Shown: one piece after another, positions 44,744 to 57,991 of the stretch
Layout: the number at the start of each line of letters is the position of its first letter
How positions within the stretch are numbered: the first letter of the stretch is position 1
Assembly (NCBI GenBank): GCA_019426215.1
Contig: CM033396.1
Location: 38,306,503 to 38,370,502, forward strand
Direction of reading: 5' to 3'
Source: Buddleja alternifolia
Taxonomy: Eukaryota > Streptophyta > Magnoliopsida > Lamiales > Scrophulariaceae
DNA length: 64,000 nucleotides
Notes under the pieces: generated by a model
Seen by the model: the letters and a program-made list of their open reading frames with translations, nothing else
The model's database searches: none
What the model was told of the DNA's origin: nothing
Made by a program: the position numbers and the translations under genes

Positions 44744-47211
44744 ATGGGCTCCCATGCTCAACCTAAGCTCCCCATAATAGAATTTACTGAAAAGAACTTG
44801 ACTACTGGCACAAGTTCGTGGAAGTCGACGTCCGATTCAGTCCGACAAGCACTGGAATCGTACGGATGTTTTGTGGCGGCCTACGAAAGCATTAGTTCGG
44901 AGATGCACGAGGCGGTTTTCGGGTTGTCGGAGGAGCTGTTTAGTCTCCCAAAGGAAACTAAAATGAAAAATAGTTCTGATATTCCAGGGTTTGGATATGG
45001 TGCGAATTATCCTAGGATGCCTATATTTGAATACTTAGGGATTCAAGATGGTGGAACTCTTGAAGCTGCAAAAAAGTTCACCAATCTTATGTGGCCTCAT
45101 GGACATGATAAATTCTGGTAATTAATTATGTTGGTTACAAGAAAATTTTAGAATTATGAAATGTTAGTGATAATGTCAAAATTGTTGCCTATTTTATTCA
45201 TTATTACATGCATCCACAAAACAGTCCACCTTTTATTTTATGTTATTGTCAAATTACTTGTTCCATTCTATAAACTCTAGTCATTTATTCATTTAACTTC
45301 AAGCATGTCCATCAATATACACTTCGTAAGTTTGGCTTAACCTTTTAAGTTACTAATATATATCACTAATTATCTTTCTCATGGAAATGAAACTATCTCG
45401 TGATGAAATTATTCCTTACATTCATAAAGACAAGTTATTTTTATTTATTTTTTTATTTAATTCATAAACAAGTGATATCATTTAAATGGTAAGGTCTCGT
45501 TATAAAATATTGAAAAATAAACTCATTTTAGTTTTTGTAAGAGTAAATTTGGAGTTTTTTTTTACGTTTCTTATTTTCTACAAATAGTCAAAAGGGACAA
45601 TTTATGGGACGAATGAAGTATATAATGTTATTCTTGGGAGTTCTTTGCATTCAGAATTCCTGAACAATTACAATCGTCCATATGATGGAATTGACTTGGA
45701 GTCCATCATACGAATCTTTGTGATTATACCACGGTATAGAGTCCCAAGACACATACGAATCGTTTGAATATATTTGAAGTGACAAAAAGTTTTGTTTCGT
45801 GACAATTTAACTTTAAAAGTTCAGTAGCAGCAAAAATTGCATATAAATTGCCACAATTAACTACCTTTGATAAATTTATACTCACGAGTCAATGACAATT
45901 GAAATTGCCTCAATGCAAGATCATGTCATTATATTTCTATTATCACTTACATATATGTTCACTGATAGTCAATAATAACACTTTCCACATAATTTTTGTC
46001 ACAAATATATTTGTTAAAATTATTACTATATCAAATCAAAATTGGTCCAGCTTAGAACATATCATTGTTGACAATATCAATAACGATTTAACAATTCTAA
46101 TAGTGCAATAATTTTGATGATCTTGTTTCCTTGGTTTCGTGTAGTGAAACTATATACTCGTACTACAAGTTGTTATTGGAGTTGGACCACACGGTGGTGA
46201 AAATGGTGGCTAGCAGCTACGGTTTGGATATATATAAACACTGCGATCCTTTGATTCAATCGTCATTTTACTTATCCAGATTTATGAAATACCACACACC
46301 GGGTGAAAATGAGAACAATGTTGGCCTAGTACCTCATACAGACAAGAGCTTTATGGCCATAATTGGTACAAATGATGTAAAAGGTCTGCAGATCGAAACA
46401 CCGGATGGCGAATGGATTGATTTTGAGCCATCGCCTTCAAAATATTTAGTTATAGTAGGTGAACCTTTCATGGTGAGATATTTAAATTCCTTCACTATTT
46501 CATTAATTAGTCTGGTTATTATTCATCTTTTCTTATGTTTTAGTCGTTACTATATTCGATTTATCGCCGTTAGTTTTTTTTAATATTCTAAACTAAGACT
46601 TAGTTCTTTTAAGTAGGTAATAATTTAAAATATACAATATTGTTACTTTTTCAACAGTCATCTAAAACGTTACTATATGTATCAAACAAGAACCCGTTAT
46701 TATTTTTGTACTCAAGAATAAATGCTTTCACGCTTTTATTACGTTAATAGGTCAATTTTTAAATTAAGCTCATCGCGTTATTCAAAGAAACAATGTTTAT
46801 TGTAAAATATTGAGTATTTTTTCAACTTATTTATGGTAAAAAAAATGGATACATAAACATAATGAGCAGAACAAAATTTCCAAAAACTGAAAAAAGAAGA
46901 AGATGGATAAGTATAATATCATGAAATCGAAAATTAATGTGCATATGTACGATAAATATGAAAATTTTCAGGCATGGAGCAACGGGAGATTATATTGCCC
47001 CCTCCACAAAGTCACTGCAAGAGGAACAAAAGAGAAATATTCTCTCGGCCTCTTCTCTTTCATTCGTGAAACTTTGCAAGCACCAGAAGAGCTTGTTGAT
47101 GATGAAAATCCATCGAAATTTAAACCATTCAATCATTTGGAATTCGTGGACTACTGCAAGGAAGGGGGCCCTAAGATGAAATCTTCCATTCATGCATACT
47201 GTGGAATTTGA
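44744..47211 (+). CDS. 2-oxoglutarate/Fe(II)-dependent dioxygenase, AOP1-like
   Basis: Exons 44744-45117, 46145-46472 and 46972-47211 join across GT-AG introns (phases 2 and 0) to 313 codons, the usual AOP length. The N-terminal DIOX_N domain starts MGSHAQPKLPIIEFTEKN and includes 'ALESYGCFVAAYE' and 'FTNLMWPHGHDKFW'. The catalytic jelly-roll domain has H189-T-D191 and H246 for iron. The co-substrate motif, normally RxS, reads K256-Y-S258. It ends KSSIHAYCGI, a typical AOP C-terminus. Such cytosolic enzymes oxidise specialised metabolites, as in glucosinolate side-chain or alkaloid steps; the substrate here is unknown. I chose the ATG at 44744 because family members start MGS... there; an in-frame ATG at 44648 would add 32 residues overlapping the TATA box. 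It is the only apparently intact host gene in the window. Confidence 0.9.
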
Positions 47212-47468
47212 GTACACCTTATAAGTTATAACTCATATGTTTGTGTGTATGTGTTTGTGTGTGTGTGTGTGTGTGTGTATGAATCTCAGTGTATTATTAT
47301 TTTTGTTCCACAAGAATCATAAAAGTTTAGGTGTCTTATTTCTCTTTTATGGATCATCTCGACGATCCTTGCTTCTCAGATGTGTAATAAATAAAAACTG
47401 TTGATATTGTTACAGTGCATGCTTCGAAGTATCAGCGTATATATATTTAATAAAAATGGACGACAGGT
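47212..47468. other. 3' flank of dioxygenase gene with (GT)n
   Basis: A (GT)n microsatellite at about 47243-47280 and an AATAAA-like 'aataaataaaaac' at about 47388 are in the likely 3' UTR. The amplified array begins directly after, at 47469. Confidence 0.5.
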
Positions 47469-50400
47469 ATTGGGATCAGTTCATGTTGACTCAATAGTAT
47501 TGGATGATTTATATTATTCTCCTAGTTTATACAACTTGCCGATCCGATAATATGAAGTCGCCTCTATGATAATATTATCAGCCGTATCGAGATATTATCG
47601 ACGATGATACTTTTAATTTGATGCTCCTATTATAAATGTAAGTTCGACAATAACGTTATGTTTAATTTTATTTATATTTCATGTAGTAAATGTTTTTACT
47701 GTGGTAATGAATAGTAACTAATGATATTCATACTTTTTAAAACTAATTACGATTTATTTTTTCAGAATTGTTTGTGCATTCTATAATGATTAATTGATAT
47801 CATCCAATAATATCAGGATACACCGTAATAATTGATGTGAAACAATATCTACCCCTATTAGTAGTGATAATGTGACTATCAACCTCGATCAAGTGTCTCT
47901 ATAGTAGCTAAACATTTAAAAAGAAAAAGAAAAAAAGAAGAAAAGAAAATCGATTGTTTCTTTTCATTCAATATAAAAAAGTACTGTCATTCAAGATCGT
48001 ACAAGAAAATAATAGTCTCTCTCCAATAAGCTAATTAAGGATTGTGGAAGCACCATCACATTCCTTAATTGAATTTCAGCAACAAAAACACCAATTGAAG
48101 CAAAACTTTCTTAATATCCTTAATGCACTACAAGAAAAACATCAAATAAGAACATAAAATTAGGAAGCAAAGTAAATTTGTTGGCAATTGGCTACAATTT
48201 TAGCAACAAATGTGATTTCAAGCTCTCCAACAAAATTTAACAACAAATGATTTTGTTGCAAAAATTAAGAACAAATTTATTCGTTCCCAAAATTTGTAGC
48301 AAATTTTTCGTTCAATCAAGAGATGGAGGCAAACTTCCCACCATTTTTCTTGTTCCTAAATTTGTAGCTGAATATTCTGTAAAAATAAATAAGAAATCAC
48401 TAAATTTTGCCAACAAAAATATTTGTTGGAAAATGAGAGGAAATATAATATTGTTTTTTAGGAACAAAGCAATTGTTGTTGAATACCCTTGTGATTAAAA
48501 TTAAATAATAAATAAATGTTAATAATTACCTAATAGATTTAAAAATATATTATGGAATATATTATAACATGAAGCTATTGTTGACAAAAACGTAAAAAAC
48601 ACACACGCATATATATATATATATATATAATATTATATTTTATCTATTTTAGATGTTATTTATTTTGAATTTTTTCTTAAAATTAAGAAACTTGTTATTT
48701 ATGATTTAGGGATTGGGATCAGTTCATGTTGACTCAATAGTATTGGATGATTTATATTATTCTCCTAGTTTATACAACTTGCCGATCCGATAATATGAAG
48801 TCGCCTCTATGATAATATTATCAGCCGTATCGAGATATTATCGACGATGATACTTTTAATTTGATGCTCCTATTATAAATGTAAGTTCGACAATAACGTT
48901 ATGTTTAATTTTATTTATATTTCATGTAGTAAATGTTTTTACTGTGGTAATGAATAGTAACTAATGATATTCATACTTTTTAAAACTAATTACGATTTAT
49001 TTTTTCAGAATTGTTTGTGCATTCTATAATGATTAATTCATATCATCCAATAATATCAGGATACACCGTAATAATTGATGTGAAACAATATCTACCCCTA
49101 TTAGTAGTGATAATGTGACTATCAACCTCGATCAAGTGTCTCTATAGTAGCTAAACATTTAAAAAGAAAAAGAAAAAAGAAGAAAAGAAAATCGATTGTT
49201 TCTTTTCATTCAATATAAAAAGTACTGTCATTCAAGATCGTACAAGAAAATAATAGTCTCTCTCCAATAAGCTAATTAAGGATTGTGGAAGCACCATCAC
49301 ATTCCTTAATTGAATTTCAGCAACAAAAACACCAATTGAAGCAAAACTTTCTTAATATCCTTAATGCACTACAAGAAAAACATCAAATAAGAACATAAAA
49401 TTAGGAAGCAAAGTAAATTTGTTGGCAATTGGCTACAATTTTAGCAACAAATGTGATTTCAAGCTCTCCAACAAATTTAACAACAAATGATTTTGTTGCA
49501 AAAATTAAGAACAAATTTATTCGTTCCCAAAATTTGTAGCAAATTTTTCGTTCAATCAAGAGATGGAGGCAAACTTCCCACCATTTTTCTTGTTCCTAAA
49601 TTTGTAGCTGAATATTCTGTAAAAATAAATAAGAAATCACTAAATTTTGCCAACAAAAATATTTGTTGGAAAATGAGAGGAAATATAATATTGTTTTTTA
49701 GGAACAAAGCAATTGTTGTTGAATACCCTTGTGATTAAAATTAAATAATAAATAAATGTTAATAATTACCTAATAGATTTAAAAATATATTATGGAATAT
49801 ATTATAACATGAAGCTATTGTTGACAAAAACGTAAAAAACACACACGCATATATATATATATATATATAATATTATATTTTATCTATTTTAGATGTTATT
49901 TATTTTGAATTTTTTCTTAAAATTAAGAAACTTGTTATTTATGATTTAGGGATTGGGATCAGTTCATGTTGACTCAATAGTATTGGATGATTTATATTAT
50001 TCTCCTAGTTTATACAACTTGCCGATCCGATAATATGAAGTCGCCTCTATGATAATATTATCAGCCGTATCGAGATATTATCGACGATGATACTTTTAAT
50101 TTGATGCTCCTATTATAAATGTAAGTTCGACAATAACGTTATGTTTAATTTTATTTATATTTCATGTAGTAAATGTTTTTACTGTGGTAATGAATAGTAA
50201 CTAATGATATTCATACTTTTTAAAACTAATTACGATTTATTTTTTCAGAATTGTTTGTGCATTCTATAATGATTAATTCATATCATCCAATAATATCAGG
50301 ATACACCGTAATAATTGATGTGAAACAATATCTACCCCTATTAGTAGTGATAATGTGACTATCAACCTCGATCAAGTGTCTCTATAGTAGCTAAACATTT

Positions 50401-53400
50401 AAAAAGAAAAAGAAAAAAAGAAGAAAAGAAAATCGATTGTTTCTTTTCATTCAATATAAAAAAGTACTGTCATTCAAGATCGTACAAGAAAATAATAGTC
50501 TCTCTCCAATAAGCTAATTAAGGATTGTGGAAGCACCATCACATTCCTTAATTGAATTTCAGCAACAAAAACACCAATTGAAGCAAAACTTTCTTAATAT
50601 CCTTAATGCACTACAAGAAAAACATCAAATAAGAACATAAAATTAGGAAGCAAAGTAAATTTGTTGGCAATTGGCTACAATTTTAGCAACAAATGTGATT
50701 TCAAGCTCTCCAACAAAATTTAACAACAAATGATTTTGTTGCAAAAATTAAGAACAAATTTATTCGTTCCCAAAATTTGTAGCAAATTTTTCGTTCAATC
50801 AAGAGATGGAGGCAAACTTCCCACCATTTTTCTTGTTCCTAAATTTGTAGCTGAATATTCTGTAAAAATAAATAAGAAATCACTAAATTTTGCCAACAAA
50901 AATATTTGTTGGAAAATGAGAGGAAATATAATATTGTTTTTTAGGAACAAAGCAATTGTTGTTGAATACCCTTGTGATTAAAATTAAATAATAAATAAAT
51001 GTTAATAATTACCTAATAGATTTAAAAATATATTATGGAATATATTATAACATGAAGCTATTGTTGACAAAAACGTAAAAAACACACACGCATATATATA
51101 TATATATATATATAATATTATATTTTATCTATTTTAGATGTTATTTATTTTGAATTTTTTCTTAAAATTAAGAAACTTGTTATTTATGATTTAGGGATTG
51201 GGATCAGTTCATGTTGACTCAATAGTATTGGATGATTTATATTATTCTCCTAGTTTATACAACTTGCCGATCCGATAATATGAAGTCGCCTCTATGATAA
51301 TATTATCAGCCGTATCGAGATATTATCGACGATGATACTTTTAATTTGATGCTCCTATTATAAATGTAAGTTCGACAATAACGTTATGTTTAATTTTATT
51401 TATATTTCATGTAGTAAATGTTTTTACTGTGGTAATGAATAGTAACTAATGATATTCATACTTTTTAAAACTAATTACGATTTATTTTTTCAGAATTGTT
51501 TGTGCATTCTATAATGATTAATTCATATCATCCAATAATATCAGGATACACCGTAATAATTGATGTGAAACAATATCTACCCCTATTAGTAGTGATAATG
51601 TGACTATCAACCTCGATCAAGTGTCTCTATAGTAGCTAAACATTTAAAAAAGAAAAAGAAAAAAAGAAGAAAAGAAAATCGATTGTTTCTTTTCATTCAA
51701 TATAAAAAAGTACTGTCATTCAAGATCGTACAAGAAAATAATAGTCTCTCTCCAATAAGCTAATTAAGGATTGTGGAAGCACCATCACATTCCTTAATTG
51801 AATTTCAGCAACAAAAACACCAATTGAAGCAAAACTTTCTTAATATCCTTAATGCACTACAAGAAAAACATCAAATAAGAACATAAAATTAGGAAGCAAA
51901 GTAAATTTGTTGGCAATTGGCTACAATTTTAGCAACAAATGTGATTTCAAGCTCTCCAACAAAATTTAACAACAAATGATTTTGTTGCAAAAATTAAGAA
52001 CAAATTTATTCGTTCCCAAAATTTGTAGCAAATTTTTCGTTCAATCAAGAGATGGAGGCAAACTTCCCACCATTTTTCTTGTTCCTAAATTTGTAGCTGA
52101 ATATTCTGTAAAAATAAATAAGAAATCACTAAATTTTGCCAACAAAAATATTTGTTGGAAAATGAGAGGAAATATAATATTGTTTTTTAGGAACAAAGCA
52201 ATTGTTGTTGAATACCCTTGTGATTAAAATTAAATAATAAATAAATGTTAATAATTACCTAATAGATTTAAAAATATATTATGGAATATATTATAACATG
52301 AAGCTATTGTTGACAAAAACGTAAAAAACACACACGCATATATATATATATATATAATATTATATTTTATCTATTTTAGATGTTATTTATTTTGAATTTT
52401 TTCTTAAAATTAAGAAACTTGTTATTTATGATTTAGGGATTGGGATCAGTTCATGTTGACTCAATAGTATTGGATGATTTATATTATTCTCCTAGTTTAT
52501 ACAACTTGCCGATCCGATAATATGAAGTCGCCTCTATGATAATATTATCAGCCGTATCGAGATATTATCGACGATGATACTTTTAATTTGATGCTCCTAT
52601 TATAAATGTAAGTTCGACAATAACGTTATGTTTAATTTTATTTATATTTCATGTAGTAAATGTTTTTACTGTGGTAATGAATAGTAACTAATGATATTCA
52701 TACTTTTTAAAACTAATTACGATTTATTTTTTCAGAATTGTTTGTGCATTCTATAATGATTAATTCATATCATCCAATAATATCAGGATACACCGTAATA
52801 ATTGATGTGAAACAATATCTACCCCTATTAGTAGTGATAATGTGACTATCAACCTCGATCAAGTGTCTCTATAGTAGCTAAACATTTAAAAAAAAAAGAA
52901 AAAAAGAAGAAAAGAAAATCGATTGTTTCTTTTCATTCAATATAAAAAAGTACTGTCATTCAAGATCGTACAAGAAAATAATAGTCTCTCTCCAATAAGC
53001 TAATTAAGGATTGTGGAAGCACCATCACATTCCTTAATTGAATTTCAGCAACAAAAACACCAATTGAAGCAAAACTTTCTTAATATCCTTAATGCACTAC
53101 AAGAAAAACATCAAATAAGAACATAAAATTAGGAAGCAAAGTAAATTTGTTGGCAATTGGCTACAATTTTAGCAACAAATGTGATTTCAAGCTCTCCAAC
53201 AAAATTTAACAACAAATGATTTTGTTGCAAAAATTAAGAACAAATTTATTCGTTCCCAAAATTTGTAGCAAATTTTTCGTTCAATCAAGAGATGGAGGCA
53301 AACTTCCCACCATTTTTCTTGTTCCTAAATTTGTAGCTGAATATTCTGTAAAAATAAATAAGAAATCACTAAATTTTGCCAACAAAAATATTTGTTGGAA

Positions 53401-53577
53401 AATGAGAGGAAATATAATATTGTTTTTTAGGAACAAAGCAATTGTTGTTGAATACCCTTGTGATTAAAATTAAATAATAAATAAATGTTAATAATTACCT
53501 AATAGATTTAAAAATATATTATGGAATATATTATAACATGAAGCTATTGTTGACAAAAACGTAAAAAACACACACGC

Positions 53578-53608
<31 letters not shown>

Positions 53609-53684
53609 TATTTTATCTATTTTAGATGTTATTTATTTTGAATTTTTTCTTAAAATTAAGAAACTTGTTATTTATGATTTAGGG
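47469..53684 (+). repeat. Five-copy tandem array of 1.24 kb: host flank plus CACTA left end
   Basis: Units 47469-48711, 48712-49951, 49952-51196, 51197-52438 and 52439-53684 (1240-1246 bp) are nearly identical. Each joins about 657 bp of host flank to the first about 590 bp of a CACTA element, starting CACTACAAGAAAAACATC (48126, 49366, 50609, 51855, 53095). They differ mainly in poly(A) and (AT)n lengths, by one base (unit 1 has GATTAATTGATATC where units 2-5 have GATTAATTCATATC), and by a 2-base loss in unit 2. Each unit contains the same 83-codon chance frame. Confidence 0.95.
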
Positions 53685-53845
53685 TTTAGGGTTAAAATTG
53701 ACCATCTTATAAAATGTCAGTCGGTATTATTTATGTATATAAAATATTGTTAAATTATTAAATATCCTTAGTACTTTCATTTATTCTCTAACTTATTCAA
53801 TGGATTGAGTTTTGTCTATATATATATTTTAAATCTGAGCTAAGT

Positions 53846-53909
53846 GTTATGTGTCCTAAACCCCTAAACCCTAACCTCTAGACCCTAAACCCTAACCTCT
53901 AAACCCTAT
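53846..53909. repeat. Telomere-like CCCTAAA stretch inside the CACTA element
   Basis: Several CCTAAACCCTAACCTCTA-like words follow each other; a further TTTAGGGTTTAGGGTT stands at 53679-53694, exactly at the end of the fifth array unit. CCCTAAA is the plant telomere repeat. Confidence 0.8.
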
Positions 53910-54878
53910 ATAAAATGATGAGTTATACATAAATTAAAATTAAGTTGTGATATTCTTGTAAGCAATTAGAGACATAATTAATGGATTTGCTGTGTTTAAT
54001 TTTCTATTTCTTTTTTATTTATCTTAATTGGTCGTGGATAGGAGACTAGTATAAGAAACTACACTAGTATACTAACTACTCTAGTATAATGTCTGTGTGG
54101 TCGATAATTAAAAATTATCTGTCCGGATTTGTCGGGTCAGTGTATCCACCTTCGCCTAAAATAAAAAAAGAAAAACAGAAAAAAATCTACACTTTAGCAT
54201 TTAGGAAAGATATGACATAATAATTTTGCATGAGCTAATTTTAGCATATATAATTATTAATTGGCATGAACATATTCAATTTTTAATGGTAAATGGCCAT
54301 GCAACAATTGTTATTCTTTAAATTAAAAAATAATTGATTTCAAAAATAAAATTATAATGTACGTACATGTACTCTTATTTGAATATAAGTAGTAGTTGCC
54401 ATTTAGCAAAGGATTTTGTTGACTAAATCTAGTTAACTATAATATTTTTTGTTATTAAATTAAAGTGAAAAGGGCCAGCCCCTAAAATTATAATATTGTT
54501 TGTTAGTAACTTTAAAAAAAAAGAAGGTATTACTAAGGTTCGAACCGGCAACCTACCCTTTAAAAAAAGTGAGCACCTGCCACTAGAACATATGTCAATA
54601 TCGCTACCGAAAAAAGGAGCTATAACTACATATTTCCACTTACCCATCTCCCTACAGTTTTTGTTCAAGTGTAGGGTGGACAAAATATTTTAGTTTTTAA
54701 TTTTTTTATCCTATTAAGAACCTAAATCCCGCCCAAAATAAGCACCAATATTTCAGCAAAATATTCCTTCCCTCGTAAGTTTTTTTTTTGGGGTTAGTCT
54801 TTCCCTCTAAAGTTGGAGAACACGTTTAAGTCCCAAAAATTGAATAACCCTCGCTGGCTCTCTCTCAGGTAATCTTCT

Positions 54879-54879
<1 letters not shown>

Positions 54880-54914
<35 letters not shown>

Positions 54915-54918
54915 CCCC
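54880..54918. repeat. C-run and (CT)n microsatellite
   Basis: A run of C followed by about fifteen CT units; possibly in the leader of the TNPA-like gene. Confidence 0.8.
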
Positions 54919-55486
54919 CCCTCCTCTTTCCCAGGTTGCACATTCTCCTTGTGGGTTGCTAATTCAATCGATCCTGAGGAGCCCTAGGCGAGCCCCTTTG
55001 GTGCTGAAAATTTTGGAAGGTGTTGTTTTACTATAGTCCTACGATTTTACTTCGTGCTTTTTTCACCCTCTGCCCCATTCGATTTTTACTAAATTTTGTC
55101 AATAATTGGATTATTATGATATTTGGGTTTATGAAATGTTCAAGTGAAGTTGGGAGGCCTTGTTAGTTTTCTCTATGATTCTTATACTTACAAACTCAGA
55201 AATACATTTGATAATGAAATTGAAATTAGGTGAATGGGTTTTCTCATGTTAATTTTCTTGAATTAATGGTGTTTATGAGTTTCACATCATCATCTTCTTT
55301 GGCTTGAGACCTTAATTTATGTTCAATGTAATATGTTGTTATGCAAATGATAACACTCAGATTTTTTGACCACAAGTTGGCTTGCAATTTAACGTTAGGA
55401 TCTTGAAGTAATTGAGGTAGGAAGTGTTTTAAGAATTTGAAGGATTAACTTGTTTGATTAGGAGGTATTTTAAGTTTTTCCTTAAA

Positions 55487-56165
55487 TCTGCTCTAATTCG
55501 ATATGATCACGGCTAAGAGACATATACCACTTGAAATCCCCTTGTATCGAGTTCCTGATATACCAAGTTGAGCTCGGTTACAAATTTTCTACATACAAAT
55601 TAGGCATATTTGTCAAAGTGTTTTTCCCCCTTTTATCGCTCAATTCTATGCTCAAAATTGCTTTCTCTCGGGAATAACTAGGCTAAGGGTCATATATCAT
55701 AAGAAATAACCATGTTACTAATTTCTAATGAACCAAAGGGAGCTCGATTTTGATTTTTCTACACAAAGTTATGCATATATTATCAAAATCTGCCATTGTT
55801 TTTCGGTTTCTATTTTTTGGTCCAAGTTTCTACTAAAATCTGCTTTAACTCGGGAGGAATCAGGCTGCACGACATACACCATTTGAAAGCTTCATGTGTG
55901 TGGTTTTCATTGCACTGAACGGATCTCCATTACGATTTTTCGACCCAAAGTTATGTGCATTATACCAAAACTGTCAGTAGCTGTTCTATTTCGTTTTTGG
56001 CCCAAGCTACTTCTAAATTCTGGTTTAACTTGATAGGAATCATGCTGAAAGTCATATTCCATTTTCAACTCCCAAATGTCTAGTTTTCAATGCCCCAAAT
56101 ATAGCGCGATTTCGAGTTTTCTATACAAAGTTATGCACATTTGACGAAAACCCCTTGGTATAAAC
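55487..56165. repeat. Diverged tandem repeat of about 175 bp in the CACTA interior
   Basis: Four copies start near 55487, 55658, 55840 and 56014. Each runs through 'ctgctttaactcggga', 'catataccatttgaaa', 'tagttttcattgc', 'cgatttcgatttttcta' and 'caaagttatgcat' type blocks in the same order. Identity between copies is modest. No open frame spans them. Confidence 0.75.
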
Positions 56166-56229
56166 TTTTCCATCCCGATATCATTTTATTTTTTAAATAC
56201 TTGGTGTTTGGTTTCTATTTTATATTTAC

Positions 56230-57991
56230 TTGAGTCATCACCCTTCAAACTATTTTGCAATGCCTGAAGTCGTTACAATAGATGACTGGATTTTCATTTT
56301 GGCGGGCCAAATGCGTAAGGTGCCAGAAGAAATATTTTTCAATTATTATTTTATTTTTCAATCAGATCTTTGGGATATTTGGGACGGTCTTTGGGATATT
56401 TGGGACACTCCCAAATTCAAGAATCTCCAGAATAGATACCGGCAAAATCGACAATCGGATTGAAATGGCCTTGGGGTGGCATTGAGTGCATCGGGTTCGA
56501 TTTCTATTCATCAACATGCACGTAGGACGGTAAGTGATAAATTTCAATATAATGTCGGATGAGTTTATTGTTGGTTGTGTTTGATGTTGGATGTTGAATG
56601 TGTTAGATTTCAATACAAGTGATAAATTTGTCAAATATTTTTAAATGTAGGTTGTGTTTATTTTCTTTAGTTGTAGTATTGTGGATAACTTATTGTGAAG
56701 TTAAGCGATATTTTGATAGTTTTCTTTATTGATCATATTTTTTTCTTTACGCAGAAATCCTATTTATTGATCATTATCAATTCAAGTCCTATTTATTGGT
56801 CGCTATTGTAAATAACTAGTGTAGAATTGATATTTAGGATTTGATAAGTATGTTTAATGTGTATAAATAACTAATGTGTTATTGATATATGCAAAAAGAG
56901 AAACTTATGTCATTGACATGTGTTGTTTAGGATTTGATAACTATGTTTAGGTTATTTGCATGGATGTGATGTGTATAAATAACTAGTGTGGTATTGATAT
57001 ATGCAAAAAGAGAAATTTTTATGTACTTGACATGTGTTTTTTAAGATTTGATAACTCTGTTTAGATTGTTTGCTTGGGCGTGATCTGTATGAATAACTTT
57101 TATGGTATTGATATATTCAAAACGATACATTTATGTCCTTGATATGTGTTGCTTATGACTTGATAACTCTATCTTACTTCTAATTATTTTAATTATATTT
57201 GTCTTAAACTGTAGTCTAAAATGAATGGTGGGGATCCGGTGCTTTTTCAAAAAGCTTTTGAGCGGTGTCATAGGAGAAACAAAGGACAAGGTCCTTTTGT
57301 GGACAAGAAGTCGAAGAATACATTGGTGAGTTTTTTCTCATTATTACATATTAATAGATATTACCCATTACAAGATATCAATTGTTAATTAGTAATATAT
57401 TAATTACTTTTCTAATTTATTTTGCAGGAGACTTATACTGAGAAACTAAAGCAAAATCAATCTCAGAGTGAAGGACCAACGATGTTGCCCTCTGTTAAAG
57501 CTTCATGCATCATTTATCCCGAAAAATGGGCTGAGGCGTCTGGTGGACCAATATCCTGGCCTTGCTACGGGTTCGGCACCTCGTACAGCGAAAACTCCTC
57601 TTCGTCTATTCATAGCTCAAGCATCAATCGCTCACAAGTAGAAACAGAGAATGCGAAAAAGATTTAAGAATTAGAGAAAGAATTGGAAAAGCAATGAGTA
57701 GAAATGAAAAAGAATATCGAGCAGGGTATTAAGGATGGTATCAAGAATGCTCTTACGTCTCTCGGTATGTATCCGGTCCAACATCCTCCTCCCGGACATT
57801 TATCTCTGCTTCAGCTCCCGGGTACTTTCCACCTCCTTCTGGCTACTATCCGGCTCCTCCGTCTCTTCGTCAACATCATCCTTTCTAGTACCAGCCTTCT
57901 AGTCGAGATCATTCTCCCGACAAACACCATACTCGGGATTAGTCCATTGCTCGCTCCTATTGCATTTGTTATCTTGATTGAATTCGTGTAG
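56230..57991 (+). pseudogene. CACTA TNPA-like gene (plant transposase Ptta/En/Spm, Transposase_24)
   Basis: Domain pieces lie in order: 56400-56520 'KFKNLQNRYRQNRQSD', a TGA, then 'NGLGVALSASGSISIHQHAR'; exon 57221-57325 'DPVLFQKAFERCHRRNKGQG' and 'PFVDKKSKNTL'; exon 57428-57667 'ETYTEKLKQNQSQSEGPTML', with GT and AG at the borders. The frame stops at 57665 (TAA), continues as 'LEKELEKQ', TGA, then 'KNIEQGIKDGIKNAL' and shifts inside a Pro-rich tail at about 57800. TNPA-type proteins bind subterminal repeats and assist the catalytic transposase. At least three lesions make it non-functional. Confidence 0.75.

Noticed and set aside
45560..45625. Stowaway MITE in intron 1 of the dioxygenase gene
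   Set aside because: 'gggacgaatgaagta' resembles a Stowaway end, but no matching opposite terminus was found.
48247..53467. Five identical 83-codon frames, one per array unit
   Set aside because: They consist of CACTA subterminal repeats read through; identity reflects the recent DNA duplication, not selection for protein. No domain or start context.
54429..54693. Opposed frames of 65 and 84 codons in the CACTA interior
   Set aside because: No relation to CACTA proteins; overlap on opposite strands; chance.
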